Shown here: positions 40,701 to 48,241 of the stretch, one piece after another | Layout: every line of letters starts with the position of its first letter | How positions within the stretch are numbered: the first letter of the stretch is position 1 | Assembly (NCBI GenBank): GCA_910586705.1 | Contig: CAJUJK010000006.1 | Location: forward strand, 96,771-160,770 | Reading direction: 5' to 3' | DNA: 64,000 nucleotides | Source: an uncultured Lachnospiraceae bacterium | Lineage (GTDB): Bacteria > Bacillota > Clostridia > Lachnospirales > Lachnospiraceae | Notes under the pieces: model-generated | Told to the model about the DNA's origin: nothing | Databases searched by the model: none | Seen by the model: only the letters and a program-made list of their open reading frames with translations | Translations under genes and position numbers: made by a program

Positions 40701-43189
40701 ATCGTCTCAGCCACAGTGCCCTGCCCGGTCTTAGTACCCGGTCCTTCTTCCGTGCCGACATCCGTGCCCGGCTCTTCTTCTGTTCCCGGCGTATCATCCG
40801 TCCTGAACGCTGCCACCGTGGGATCCGCGGACGTCCATTTCACAAAATTCGGTTCCTCGTTCACAAAATTGCTGTCCGGCGGCGTGAAGTATAACCGAAG
40901 CTGTCTGCTTTCTCCCTGCGGATTCCCGGCAGCGTCCCTCCTTATGGTCAGCGTATATGCCTGTTCCCGCAGCTCTATCTGCGGCAGCTTGGAATCCTCC
41001 ACCTTCACCGTGCATTTCAGCACAGCCAGCCCGTCGTCCACATCAGCCCAGACCAACGTCTCCCCCACCGAAAGGGGCGTGACATTGCCGTCCACATCTA
41101 CCGCAGCCACACTTTCATTTTCGCAGATCCATGTGATCGTATCTGTCGCCGCGCCGCCGGTCCCTTCAGGATCACCATCCATAACAGTGAGACGCCCCGG
41201 TGCTGCATTCATCGTCAGATCAAAGGACAGACTGTATGTTTTCGTCTCCTCGTCAAAGGAAAATCCCGCCGCATCCGACTGCAGGGAATAATCCGACACC
41301 TTGACGGTACATACCCCCTGTACGCCGTTTGTAGCCGTGGCTGAAATTTCCGTCGTGCCCACGCCCACAGCCATGACCTTACCGGTTGCATCCACGGTGG
41401 CAACCGACTCGTCCTTGCTCTTCCAGACCAGCTTCTTATCCCTTGCATTGCCGGGCTTCACCGTGACAAGCAGCGTTTCCTCCTGCTTTCCCTCCACCCC
41501 TTTCAGCAGATGAAGCGTATCCCTATTCAGGATGATCTCCGACACCTCAGCCGGTTTCTCCTCCAGAGAAAAGAAGTCCACGTTATAGTTGATGGGCGCC
41601 GCATTGCCGTCTTTATCTTTGATCCCTGTGACAGTCACCCGAAACTGGGAATCTTTACTGTAACTGATACTGTTGGGACGGAAAATTATGCAGTTTTTCA
41701 TCCCGTAAGCCTCGATATTCACCTTGAAAGCGCCGTTCGCGTTGGAACCCGAGAAATTCCAGCTCTTATTGTTGGTAATATCCTTCAGCGTCACATTTAC
41801 ATCCTGAAAGTTTGCCTTCCCGTAATCGCTGCCAAGACTCAGCGTCCACGGCGTCCCGGAGCCGTTCATCAGCTCGATGGGCATATTCTGCGCGGGCCAC
41901 GCCACATAATCCGTAATCCCGCTTCCCTTGCTGTCAAGGGCGTACATCGCCGAGTAGGAATCGACCGCCCCGAAGCCTGTCTGCGTCATGGAGGGGTTTA
42001 ATACCCATCGCCTGTGACCCATTGTAGTGATATTGGAGGCATCCCCATCAAACATCCAGCCGTTTAACAGGCTCTTTGCAATATTACTATAATTACTGCC
42101 CGCCGCAAGATTGCCTTTAGAGCACCCCTCATATCCCGTCTGGTAAAGCTCCTCCGGAAACCCCTCGGGTTTTTCCGGCTTATGGTCCAGTTTGCCATTG
42201 ACGCGGTTTAACAGCGCGCCCGCCTGCGCTTTCTCCGTATAGTCCTCGTTCAGCGTCACGTCCGCCGGGACACCCGCCACATAGCGGATGAAATTCAAGA
42301 GATTCCGGGCATTTTCCAGACTGTTGTCCGTGAGATGTCCGGCAAGGTAAGGCGCTTTGACAGAAGGCTCCACGCTGTAGCTGTTTGGCACATCCAGATT
42401 CCATGGGTAGGCTTCATAGCGATCAATGATCTCCCCCACGCCCGGCGTCTGGTGCCTGCTCCCCGCCGTTCTGGACGACACGCCGTCATAGGAATATGTC
42501 CCGTATCCGCCTTCCGCTTCCGTCATAAGGGGCGGTTCCCCCACCGTAGGCTCCCCGCTCCAGTCTTCCGGGACTTCCTCTGCCGTGTTTTCTGAGATCG
42601 TATTCTCCGACACCGTCGGCTCTTCCCCGGAGACGTCGGGTTCCTCTTCCTCCGCAGGGTTTTCCGGCTCCGGCGCAGGTTCCTCACCCGCCGACGGATT
42701 CTCCGGCTCCTCCGGCGCAGGTTCCTCGCCTGCCGGCGGATTCTCCGGCTCCTCCGGCGCAGGTTCCTCGCCTGTCGGCGGATTCTCCGGCTCCTCCGGC
42801 ACAGGTTCCTCGCCTGTCGGCGGATTCTCCGGCTCCTCCGGCGCAGGTTCTTCCCCCGCCGACGGATTCTCCGGCTCCTCCGGCGCAGGTTCCTCGCCCG
42901 CTGCAGGATTTTCTGACTCCTCCGGCGCGGGGTTCTCTCCCGCCGTCGGTTTCCCCGTTCCACCCGGCGCAGACACTTCTTCCCCTGCCGCCTTTTCCGG
43001 CTCCTCCGGCGCAGTCCCCTCTCCTCTGACAGACGCAGACCCGTCCCCGTCTTCCGGCTTCTCTATCTCCGCGGACAGCTCCCGCAAAGCGGGTTCCGAC
43101 GCGCAGACCGTCCCCAGCGTCCCCTCTGCCCACAGCAGCGCCGCCAGCAGAACCGGCAGCGTTCTTTTCCATTTTTTTCTATTTCCCAT
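37736..43189 (-). CDS. giant secreted CAP-domain protein with Ig-like repeats
   Basis: About 1817 residues. A signal peptide (MGNRKKWKR, then LPVLLAALLWAEGTLGTVCA) is followed by a Pro/Glu-rich stalk with about seven 14-residue units of the type GEEPAPEEPENPSA (42640-42960). Next comes a CAP/SCP-like domain (about 265-560: NLLNFIRYVAGVPADVTLNEDYTEKAQAGALLN, MGHRRWVLNP), then BIG2-type Ig-like domains (KPGNARDKKLVWKSKDESVATVDATGKV; ITWICENESVAAVDVDG) and more than a thousand residues of beta-rich repeats. No LPXTG is visible at the C-terminus (ending RYKVKVK), so it is secreted or held non-covalently. A start six codons earlier (GTG 43207) is possible. Confidence 0.85.
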   Translation of the reverse strand: MGNRKKWKRTLPVLLAALLWAEGTLGTVCASEPALRELSAEIEKPEDGDGSASVRGEGTAPEEPEKAAGEEVSAPGGTGKPTAGENPAPEESENPAAGEEPAPEEPENPSAGEEPAPEEPENPPTGEEPVPEEPENPPTGEEPAPEEPENPPAGEEPAPEEPENPSAGEEPAPEPENPAEEEEPDVSGEEPTVSENTISENTAEEVPEDWSGEPTVGEPPLMTEAEGGYGTYSYDGVSSRTAGSRHQTPGVGEIIDRYEAYPWNLDVPNSYSVEPSVKAPYLAGHLTDNSLENARNLLNFIRYVAGVPADVTLNEDYTEKAQAGALLNRVNGKLDHKPEKPEGFPEELYQTGYEGCSKGNLAAGSNYSNIAKSLLNGWMFDGDASNITTMGHRRWVLNPSMTQTGFGAVDSYSAMYALDSKGSGITDYVAWPAQNMPIELMNGSGTPWTLSLGSDYGKANFQDVNVTLKDITNNKSWNFSGSNANGAFKVNIEAYGMKNCIIFRPNSISYSKDSQFRVTVTGIKDKDGNAAPINYNVDFFSLEEKPAEVSEIILNRDTLHLLKGVEGKQEETLLVTVKPGNARDKKLVWKSKDESVATVDATGKVMAVGVGTTEISATATNGVQGVCTVKVSDYSLQSDAAGFSFDEETKTYSLSFDLTMNAAPGRLTVMDGDPEGTGGAATDTITWICENESVAAVDVDGNVTPLSVGETLVWADVDDGLAVLKCTVKVEDSKLPQIELREQAYTLTIRRDAAGNPQGESRQLRLYFTPPDSNFVNEEPNFVKWTSADPTVAAFRTDDTPGTEEEPGTDVGTEEGPGTKTGQGTVAETISGNTVTVTAVGAGETKISAVIVNEKGQPVADSDGKRAETSCTVTARAEAVPADDAMPRPVALTNIQSTLRDVELPEGWSWEEPDTALAQFTGGKTKKFAAHYLPADAGENVLPARRFLEVYFLTVENISMDVRTGEGKEAENATLAIGQNAKCYVNYSFAEALEQLGEKDEYKNNQWFKEQKKDILKILSDATTWSNSNVNAVSVEETADGVKLTAKSAGSATVKASLRLGRKTFNASVKFTVKEADGTLTVKRVEHFTHVSGTGGADRAVDKYTGLLSDFQTQKAGQVNSKIVVTLSGTTRVTAKSGNAKVVAVKSAAAEEDGFVVSLIVKAAGTAEITLTGNDAAKTSKTICLAVGDAEPGLSAESITVNLMQTPAKGEEISLYPAKRPEGAERYEITYVTMGSDEKSAKFTLTPGTLKNSYIIKAKSGTKTGTYKVKIRAAAGGKTHELPLTVKVVSKNPVYKVKQARKLNLFYKNDESLLQVETDEILTRMECTGLADYSVERDEENGCYYIKAKDSATINSVKKGKLTLHFSGWQGSYTTSFTAGVEKKAPKIMWDTTSVTLYPKAGIQRLYIGIRNPGTVFWDSVKAEKTSGAGKGNYTVEVDREKGGLVLSGKNLNQVDSFSMQIRLSDTKNWAQGETVTYTPRVKVNMGQPAIALENKTLQLNANGAFKGYDAASTAVKWKDGGVVTTDQGVRVSVYCDPKDAKAKALVEGSSVVFSVGKDNGCYQVKACLNNKTVAKGTYKYMVQAAKDGKIWKTPLTLKVVDTEPEMAVKLTAKGSIDVLNREGSYMTLTPSLKAVGGAFLIPESREVRLTGRDAHLFRAVWSADGSTIELRAREKETLVTKYQYTVTPLLTLRNVNGETEEVKAPAVKFKVKQGSVKVTAMPKTALMYSGAYNSVEIDMNAVLKGAPAPEIERVVLSGNTDAFTYVYNKDGEGTLTMRDTGRAVKGKTYSLKLQVYFTEQADNGKPVTVRYKVKVK
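40233..40241 (+). repeat. TTTACATAA word, site 7
   Basis: Inside the giant surface protein gene, codes C-Y-V-N as TGT TAT GTA AAC. Confidence 0.7.
42640..42960. repeat. tandem 42-bp repeats coding the Pro/Glu stalk
   Basis: Six to seven near-identical 42-bp units code 14 residues each, with drift at two codons (PSA, PPT, PPA). Because the unit length is a multiple of three, copy number can change without breaking the frame, so stalk length probably varies between strains. Confidence 0.8.
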
Positions 43190-43661
43190 TCTTTGTATGA
43201 TCAACACGCGTTCCTCTTCTTTTCCCTCCGGTCACCAGATCATAACTCTCCGCAATCATGCGCCTGACATCCTCATCTGGTATCGTACCGTCCAAAATCA
43301 CCGTATTCCAATGTTCTTTGTTCTGATGATAACCCGGCAGCACGGACGAATAAGTCTGCCGCCAGAAATCACGCCACGCCGGATCCACCTTGATATTGAT
43401 CCGCATGGAACCCTGATATTCATACGTCCATAAAAAAGCTTTTCTGTTTCCACTGCATCTCACCAGCACCCAGTTGGCATCGTGAAAAGGCATATCCTGA
43501 TAGACGTCTGGAAACGTCATGCCGTACTGCAGCGCCTCTTCTCTTGTCGTCATCGTTACCTTAAGACTTCCTTCCGTCTGCGATATGATTTTCAGTCTTT
43601 CACCCCAGTGTTTCCAGTATACCACTTCCACAGCCGCATTTTCAACGACTTTTCCCACCAT
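43179..43661 (-). CDS. MmcQ/YjbR family DNA-binding-fold protein
   Basis: A 160-residue protein of the YjbR/MmcQ double-wing fold: REEALQYGMTFPDVYQDMPFHDANWVLVRCSGNRKAFLWTYEYQGSMRINIKVDP, SVLPGYHQNKEHWNTVILDGTIPDEDVRRMIAESYDLV. The family is widespread but of unproven function; DNA binding is assumed from the CyaY-like fold. ATG 43661 has GGAGG at a good distance. The stop overlaps the start region of the giant surface protein gene by 11 nt, which is probably coincidental packing. Confidence 0.85.
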   Translation of the reverse strand: MVGKVVENAAVEVVYWKHWGERLKIISQTEGSLKVTMTTREEALQYGMTFPDVYQDMPFHDANWVLVRCSGNRKAFLWTYEYQGSMRINIKVDPAWRDFWRQTYSSVLPGYHQNKEHWNTVILDGTIPDEDVRRMIAESYDLVTGGKRRGTRVDHTKNGK

Positions 43662-43844
43662 ACACACCTCCGCAACGTATCACATTTTTCCAACGCAGCA
43701 CAATCTGCTGCACAATTCCTTCAATTTTTATATTTCATCTTTACCGTCGCACTTCTTCTATAGTATAGTGTTATTATACATACAATTCGGCGCCTGCCGT
43801 CTTCGCCGGCACACCGCTGAACAACGAAACAGGGGGATATATTT

Positions 43845-45272
43845 ATGGACAAAAGTGCAGAAATCAGAAAACTGTGTCAGGAGAAAGAGATCCGCATGAT
43901 CGACTTCAAAATGACCGACATCGACGGACGCTGGCGTCACATCACCATACCGGTGGAGCGGTTTGATGAGAACGTCTTCGTCTACGGGATCGGCTTCGAC
44001 GGTTCCAACTACGGGTACGCGCCCGTTGAGAAGAGCGACATGGTCTTTTTACCCGACCCCGATACCGCCTATGTGGATCCTTTCGCGGAAGTGCCCACGC
44101 TGACCATGTGCGGCAACGTCTGTGTAATCGGAAAGGGGGAGAACACACCCTTTGACCAGTACCCGAAAAATGTCAGCCTGCGCGCCATGGACTACATGAA
44201 AAAGACCGGCGTTGCGGACGAGATGGTGATCGGACCCGAGTTTGAATTTTATCTGTTCGACTCCGCCCGCTACGAAGTGTCGAAAAGACAGTGCGCTTAC
44301 AGCATTGACACGAGACAGGCGGACTGGAACTGTAAGCTGGATACGCCCGGCAACAACGGCTACGAGGTGACCCACGGCGGTTACCACATCGCCGCACCGC
44401 AGGATGTGGGCTACGACCTTAGAAGCCGCATGTGCGTGGAAATGGAAAACTGGGGCATCAAAGTGAAATACCACCACCACGAAGTCGGCGGTCCCGGTCA
44501 GATGGAGATCGAGGTGGAGCTTGCCGATATGCCCACCATGGCGGACAACACCATGATCATCAAATATATCATCAAAAATATGGCGGCACGGGACGGCAAG
44601 ACAGCTACCTTCCTGCCCAAACCCATCTACAAGGAAGCGGGCAACGGGCTCCATGTACATATGCTGCTTAAGAAGGACGGCAATCCCGTCTTCTACGACG
44701 AGAACGGCTACTCCGGCTTAAGCCAGACCGCCCACTACTTTATCGGCGGACTTCTCTCCCACATCGCGTCCCTGTGCGCTTTCACCAACCCTTCCACCAA
44801 CTCTTTCAAGAGACTGGTGCCCGGTTATGAGGCTCCCGTGACGGTGGGCTACGCCACATCCAACCGCAGCGCGGTCATCCGTATTCCCGCCTACGCGAAA
44901 TCCCCGGAGGCAAAGCGTTTCGAGCTGCGAAACCCTGACGCCACCGCCAATCCCTACTACGCTTACGCGGCGATCCTGATGGCGGGCCTGGACGGCATCG
45001 AGAAGAAGATCGTTCCCGCGGCAAACGGCTGGGGTCCTTACGACTTTAACCTCTACACCCTCTCCCCGGAAGAGCAGAAGAAAATAAAAGGTCTGCCCAA
45101 GTCGTTGGACGAGGCGCTGGATGCGCTGGAGAAGGATCACGACTATCTCACAAAGGACGGCGTGTTCCCGGAGCGGCTGATCGACGTGTGGATTGCAAGA
45201 AAGCGCGCAGAATCAAAAGAAGCCGGACAGATTCCTACGCCGGCGGAGTTTATGATGTATTACGACCTATAA
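43845..45272 (+). CDS. glnA: glutamine synthetase, type I
   Basis: A 475-residue ammonia-assimilating enzyme (glutamate + NH3 + ATP to glutamine). Key motifs: N-terminal beta-grasp with IDGRWRHITIPVERFDENVFVYGIGFDGSNYGYAPVEKSDM (substrate/latch region), GPEFEFYLFD (metal Glu), MEIEVELADMPTMADNTMIIKYI, GNGLHVHMLLKKDG (His of the metal site) and NPSTNSFKRLVPGYEAPVTVGYATSNRSAVIRIP (Asn/Arg ATP and glutamate site). No adenylylation-type Tyr loop was recognised. The unit is single and followed by two stem-loops. The upstream gap 43662-43844 is AT-rich with candidate -10 boxes but no -35 that I can fix. Confidence 0.95.
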   Translation: MDKSAEIRKLCQEKEIRMIDFKMTDIDGRWRHITIPVERFDENVFVYGIGFDGSNYGYAPVEKSDMVFLPDPDTAYVDPFAEVPTLTMCGNVCVIGKGENTPFDQYPKNVSLRAMDYMKKTGVADEMVIGPEFEFYLFDSARYEVSKRQCAYSIDTRQADWNCKLDTPGNNGYEVTHGGYHIAAPQDVGYDLRSRMCVEMENWGIKVKYHHHEVGGPGQMEIEVELADMPTMADNTMIIKYIIKNMAARDGKTATFLPKPIYKEAGNGLHVHMLLKKDGNPVFYDENGYSGLSQTAHYFIGGLLSHIASLCAFTNPSTNSFKRLVPGYEAPVTVGYATSNRSAVIRIPAYAKSPEAKRFELRNPDATANPYYAYAAILMAGLDGIEKKIVPAANGWGPYDFNLYTLSPEEQKKIKGLPKSLDEALDALEKDHDYLTKDGVFPERLIDVWIARKRAESKEAGQIPTPAEFMMYYDL

Positions 45273-45280
45273 TCGGAGAA

Positions 45281-45320
45281 AATTCCTTCGGAATTATCTA
45301 TGGGGCGGGTTTCCCGCCCC
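45281..45320. terminator. two stem-loops after glnA
   Basis: AATTCC-TTC-GGAATT (45281-45295) and the perfect GGGGCGGG-TTT-CCCGCCCC (45302-45320). They separate glnA from the convergent antitoxin gene. The second has no U run, so it may act as a bidirectional or RNA-stabilising hairpin. Confidence 0.65.
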
Positions 45321-45340
45321 TGTACCTATGAATTGATTAT

Positions 45341-46426
45341 CTATGCCCACTCGTATCTCGGTCGGGCTTTCCACGGAATTAAATTCTCCTTCATCAGCCT
45401 TCCCTGCACAATATAGTCTTTTACATTCTGCGAATCCGCAAAACGCTCAATTCCGCTTATTCGCTTGTACCCTTCCGAAGCGACAAACACCTGATATGCC
45501 TTTGCGTCAATCAAAAATTCTCCAGCCATGCTGTCGGCTTTCGCTTCCACGTCTCCCGATACCGAATCAAAGTCTATAAATTTGCGCTTTGTATCGCCAT
45601 TTAGAATATGCGCAATCTCATGAAACAAAGTAAACCAGAAAATATCGGCAAATTTTTGTCTCAATGTCATACAGAGGATTAACGCCCCATCCTCTGTCTC
45701 CTTAATGAATCCCTGTACCGGTGCTCCTGTAAAATTAGGAACAATCCGAAAAGCAATGCCGCACGCAGAGAAAATATCCGACAACTTCTTTTGTATCTGA
45801 TCTGCCCCCATGAACATGACACGCTTAATATCCGGAATCCTATTCTTAAGCTTCTCAACATCTATCCTATCTGCAACTTCAACCTTTTTCGTGAGCAGCT
45901 CACACATTCTCTGCCACGCAAATAACACATATGGGTCTACATTCGCATTTTTACTTTGAGCACGGTAGGCTGCTGCATATGAAATTTTAGGCGTATCCAG
46001 CAGATTACTGATTCCAAATATTCTTCGTAAATCCAAAATCATCGCCGGAGCATTTGCCTCACGATCAAGCCATCCAAAAGATATCCATGCGTCTATTACT
46101 TCCTTAAGATTTTTAAGGATCTCAAGCTCTTTCTCAGTAATATTGTTTATTTCCTCAAACTCAAGAATCTCACGATCATAATCAGCCTGCAGGTTCATCC
46201 AAAAAGAAGCTTCTATTCCCAAAGCATATTCCAGTTTTTTTGCAAATGCGGCTGAAATATTTTTTTGACCATGTATAACCGTACTAATGTGTTTCTCAGT
46301 CATTCCCGTTCTGACCGCCAACTCCCTTTGTGTCATTTCTCTGTCTTCTATCACTTCTGCTAATGTCTCGCCCGGATGAATAATGTATTCACGGGATAAT
46401 CCAACTGAATTTTTTTCCTTTGCCAT
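45341..46426 (-). CDS. higA: HigA-type antitoxin fused to ImmA/IrrE metallopeptidase
   Basis: A 361-residue protein. Residues about 10-85 form an XRE/HigA helix-turn-helix (HPGETLAEVIEDREMTQRELAVRTGMTEKHISTVIHGQKNIS, FAKKLEYALGIEASFWMNLQ). After a helical middle part, the C-terminal half is an ImmA/IrrE zinc peptidase domain with FTLFHEIAHILNGD (HExxH near residue 268) and downstream EAKADSMAGEFLI. The gene overlaps the toxin gene by 38 nt, so both come from one transcript. It probably represses its own promoter and neutralises the toxin; the peptidase may cleave itself or a partner in response to stress. Confidence 0.88.
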   Translation of the reverse strand: MAKEKNSVGLSREYIIHPGETLAEVIEDREMTQRELAVRTGMTEKHISTVIHGQKNISAAFAKKLEYALGIEASFWMNLQADYDREILEFEEINNITEKELEILKNLKEVIDAWISFGWLDREANAPAMILDLRRIFGISNLLDTPKISYAAAYRAQSKNANVDPYVLFAWQRMCELLTKKVEVADRIDVEKLKNRIPDIKRVMFMGADQIQKKLSDIFSACGIAFRIVPNFTGAPVQGFIKETEDGALILCMTLRQKFADIFWFTLFHEIAHILNGDTKRKFIDFDSVSGDVEAKADSMAGEFLIDAKAYQVFVASEGYKRISGIERFADSQNVKDYIVQGRLMKENLIPWKARPRYEWA

Positions 46427-46763
46427 GATAATCAATCACCCCTTCGATAATTAGTGTGTCACAATTTTTCAAACTTTCTGCACTCAGGTCTTTTGCCTTC
46501 GGTTTGACAATCAAACGATAATTGGCAGATACTCTTAATGAATACGTTCCCTTTCGTTCTCCTTCAAGAGACTCCATTTTTCCTATTCCAGACTGTTGAA
46601 GGCTTGAAAACGAAGAGAATGCAGCGATTTGATTGTATCGTTTTTTTACCGACCTCGTTAATTCCGCGCCAATTTCTTTCCTCATCAAGTTTTCAGACTT
46701 ACGTACATCATTCAAATCGTCAAATAATTCTTTGACTCTGTCATCTTCAAATTCAACGTACAG
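46389..46763 (-). CDS. higB: RelE/ParE-superfamily toxin, HigB-like
   Basis: An approximately 124-residue toxin of the RelE/ParE fold: RKEIGAELTRSVKKRYNQIAAF, GIGKMESLEGERKGTYSLRVSANYRLIVKP and the end IIEGVIDYHGKGKKFSWIIP, with the basic residues expected for ribosome-dependent mRNA cleavage. The protein-like sequence continues upstream of the first conventional start (TTG 46715) as LYVEFEDDRVKELFDD, with no ATG or GTG in frame before a stop at 46785-46787. I set the start at CTG 46763, 10 nt after a 9-base G run that would serve as ribosome binding site. Function by family; the start is uncertain. Confidence 0.75.
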   Translation of the reverse strand: MYVEFEDDRVKELFDDLNDVRKSENLMRKEIGAELTRSVKKRYNQIAAFSSFSSLQQSGIGKMESLEGERKGTYSLRVSANYRLIVKPKAKDLSAESLKNCDTLIIEGVIDYHGKGKKFSWIIP

Positions 46764-46773
46764 TACAGTTGCA

Positions 46774-46782
46774 CCCCCCCCC
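46774..46782. repeat. 9-base C/G homopolymer before the toxin start
   Basis: Nine G on the coding strand lie at the ribosome binding position of the toxin gene. Such runs change length by slippage and could alter toxin translation; it may also be a sequencing uncertainty. Confidence 0.7.
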
Positions 46783-46791
46783 TCTTACAGA

Positions 46792-46839
46792 CTTACCGTT
46801 TAGGTAAGTTTATTATAGCATGCAGTCGCTAAAAGTCAA
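46792..46839 (-). promoter_or_regulatory. promoter and operator of the higBA-like pair
   Basis: Reverse strand: TTGACT (46834-46839), 16 nt, TATAAT (46812-46817), followed by the inverted repeat CTTACC-N5-GGTAAG (46792-46808). Position right after the -10 fits autorepression by the XRE antitoxin. The gap up to 46971 has no other clear signal. Confidence 0.65.
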
Positions 46840-46971
46840 TCCTTTACATAGATATCTTATTTTTTCAAAAACAATTGCCATAAGAAGACTTTTTTAGTAC
46901 TGTAAATACAGATTAATATAGCTACTTTCTGTAAAGGAGAAGCATATTTGCTTGATCCAGGGAGGTGAATA

Positions 46972-47481
46972 ATGTCAAAGGTTCTATTTCTGGATATAGA
47001 CGGTGTGCTCAATTCCAATTTCTGGAATGACAGCCACCAGAAAGAAATCAGCGACGGCACATTGATCGACGAGGAAAAGATCAAACTGTTGGCGGTTCTG
47101 GTAAAAGAGACAGGTGCGGAAATCATTCTTCATTCCGGCTGGCGCTTTTGGTTTAACGCCGAATTAAAGCCGCTATGCACGGAAGCCGTGAAACTGGCAG
47201 AGTTATTGAAAAAGGAAAATCTGTATATCAACGGGATGACCCCCGATTTGACCACAGAAGAAATCAGAAAAACAAAGAAGTTTAGTCTGGTAAAAGCCGA
47301 CGAGATTCTGTTGTGGATAAGTTTACATAACAACGTTACGGGATGGGTCGTTCTTGACGATCTTGATTTGCATAATGACCAGATCAAACGGCATCAGGTG
47401 AAAACGGATCCGACAGTAGGCCTTACGCCTGAGAATGTAAAACAGGCTGTAAAAATTCTGACTGATAATCTGAAATTGTGA
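46972..47481 (+). CDS. HAD-like phosphatase domain protein (HAD_SAK type)
   Basis: A 169-residue protein starting VLFLDIDGVLNSNFWND, the HAD motif I (DxDGV/T). Motif II Ser is in EIILHSGWRFWF, and GWVVLDDLDLHND supplies the C-terminal acidic motif. It matches the HAD domains of the Swiss-army-knife RNA repair-like group as I know them, with HSGWR as a strong mark. Nucleotide or RNA-end phosphatase activity is possible. It is followed 20 nt later by a second HAD gene. Confidence 0.75.
   Translation: MSKVLFLDIDGVLNSNFWNDSHQKEISDGTLIDEEKIKLLAVLVKETGAEIILHSGWRFWFNAELKPLCTEAVKLAELLKKENLYINGMTPDLTTEEIRKTKKFSLVKADEILLWISLHNNVTGWVVLDDLDLHNDQIKRHQVKTDPTVGLTPENVKQAVKILTDNLKL
47322..47330 (+). repeat. 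TTTACATAA word, site 8
   Basis: Inside the first HAD gene, codes S-L-H-N. Confidence 0.7.
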
Positions 47482-47501
47482 ATGGGAGAAACCAAATAAC
47501 T

Positions 47502-48173
47502 ATGAAAACAGTAGTTTTTGATTTGGGTGGAACATTAATGCAGTATGTCGGAATGCCTTATTCGTGGGTGGATTTCTACTACAAGGGATTTGAATCAATT
47601 ATCCAGAGATACAATCTCAACATCTCACAAGAGGTTATCGAAAAATCAGTGCAGATGTTAAAGGAATTTAACCCGCGTATTAGTGGTCGGGAGATTGAGT
47701 ATTCCGCAGAATATATTTTCACAAAAGTATTGGAACCGTGGCATATGGATATATCACTTCAAAACTGTATAGATATTTTTTGGAGTGGATTACAGTTAAA
47801 GGCAGAAATATATCCGGAAACAATACAAATATTGCATACGCTTAAGGAAAGGGGCTATGCGATAGCCGCATTGACTGATCTGCCCAGCGCCATGCCCGAT
47901 GAAATTTTTAAACGGGATATTTTAGAATTATTGGGTTATTTTGATTATTATGTCTCCTCTTCTGTTTCGGGGTATCGAAAGCCGAACTGCAGAGGATTAC
48001 AAATGATTGCCGAAAAATTCACCATTCCAATCACGGAATTGATTTTTATTGGGGATGAAGAAAAGGATAGAAAAACAGCTTACAATGCTAATTGTAAATT
48101 TATCAGGGTACAGCACGCAAGAAAGGAAACGGATAGCATTAACAATTTGTATGAATTATTAGAAGTATTATGA
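47502..48173 (+). CDS. HAD family hydrolase
   Basis: A 223-residue haloacid dehalogenase-like phosphatase with motif I VVFDLGGTLMQY, a helical cap (about residues 15-95), motif II ALTDLPSAMPDE, motif III Lys in GYRKPNCRGLQMIAEKF and motif IV FIGDEEKDRKTAYNA. The Gly-Gly in motif I (DLGGT) in place of DxDGT removes the second Asp, which is usual in some HAD subgroups but can lower phosphatase activity. I set the start at ATG 47502; a GTG at 47478 would overlap the previous stop. Substrate unknown. Confidence 0.82.
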   Translation: MKTVVFDLGGTLMQYVGMPYSWVDFYYKGFESIIQRYNLNISQEVIEKSVQMLKEFNPRISGREIEYSAEYIFTKVLEPWHMDISLQNCIDIFWSGLQLKAEIYPETIQILHTLKERGYAIAALTDLPSAMPDEIFKRDILELLGYFDYYVSSSVSGYRKPNCRGLQMIAEKFTIPITELIFIGDEEKDRKTAYNANCKFIRVQHARKETDSINNLYELLEVL

Positions 48174-48241
48174 TAAAATTTCATTTCGGTAAAGAAAACC
48201 GGGCATATCTGTGCTAAAATCAATAGCAGAGGAAAAGAGAC

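Noticed and set aside
42585..43433. 282-codon Ser/Gly-rich frame on the plus strand
   Set aside because: It is the complement of the Pro/Glu repeats; no ribosome binding site and no signal peptide.
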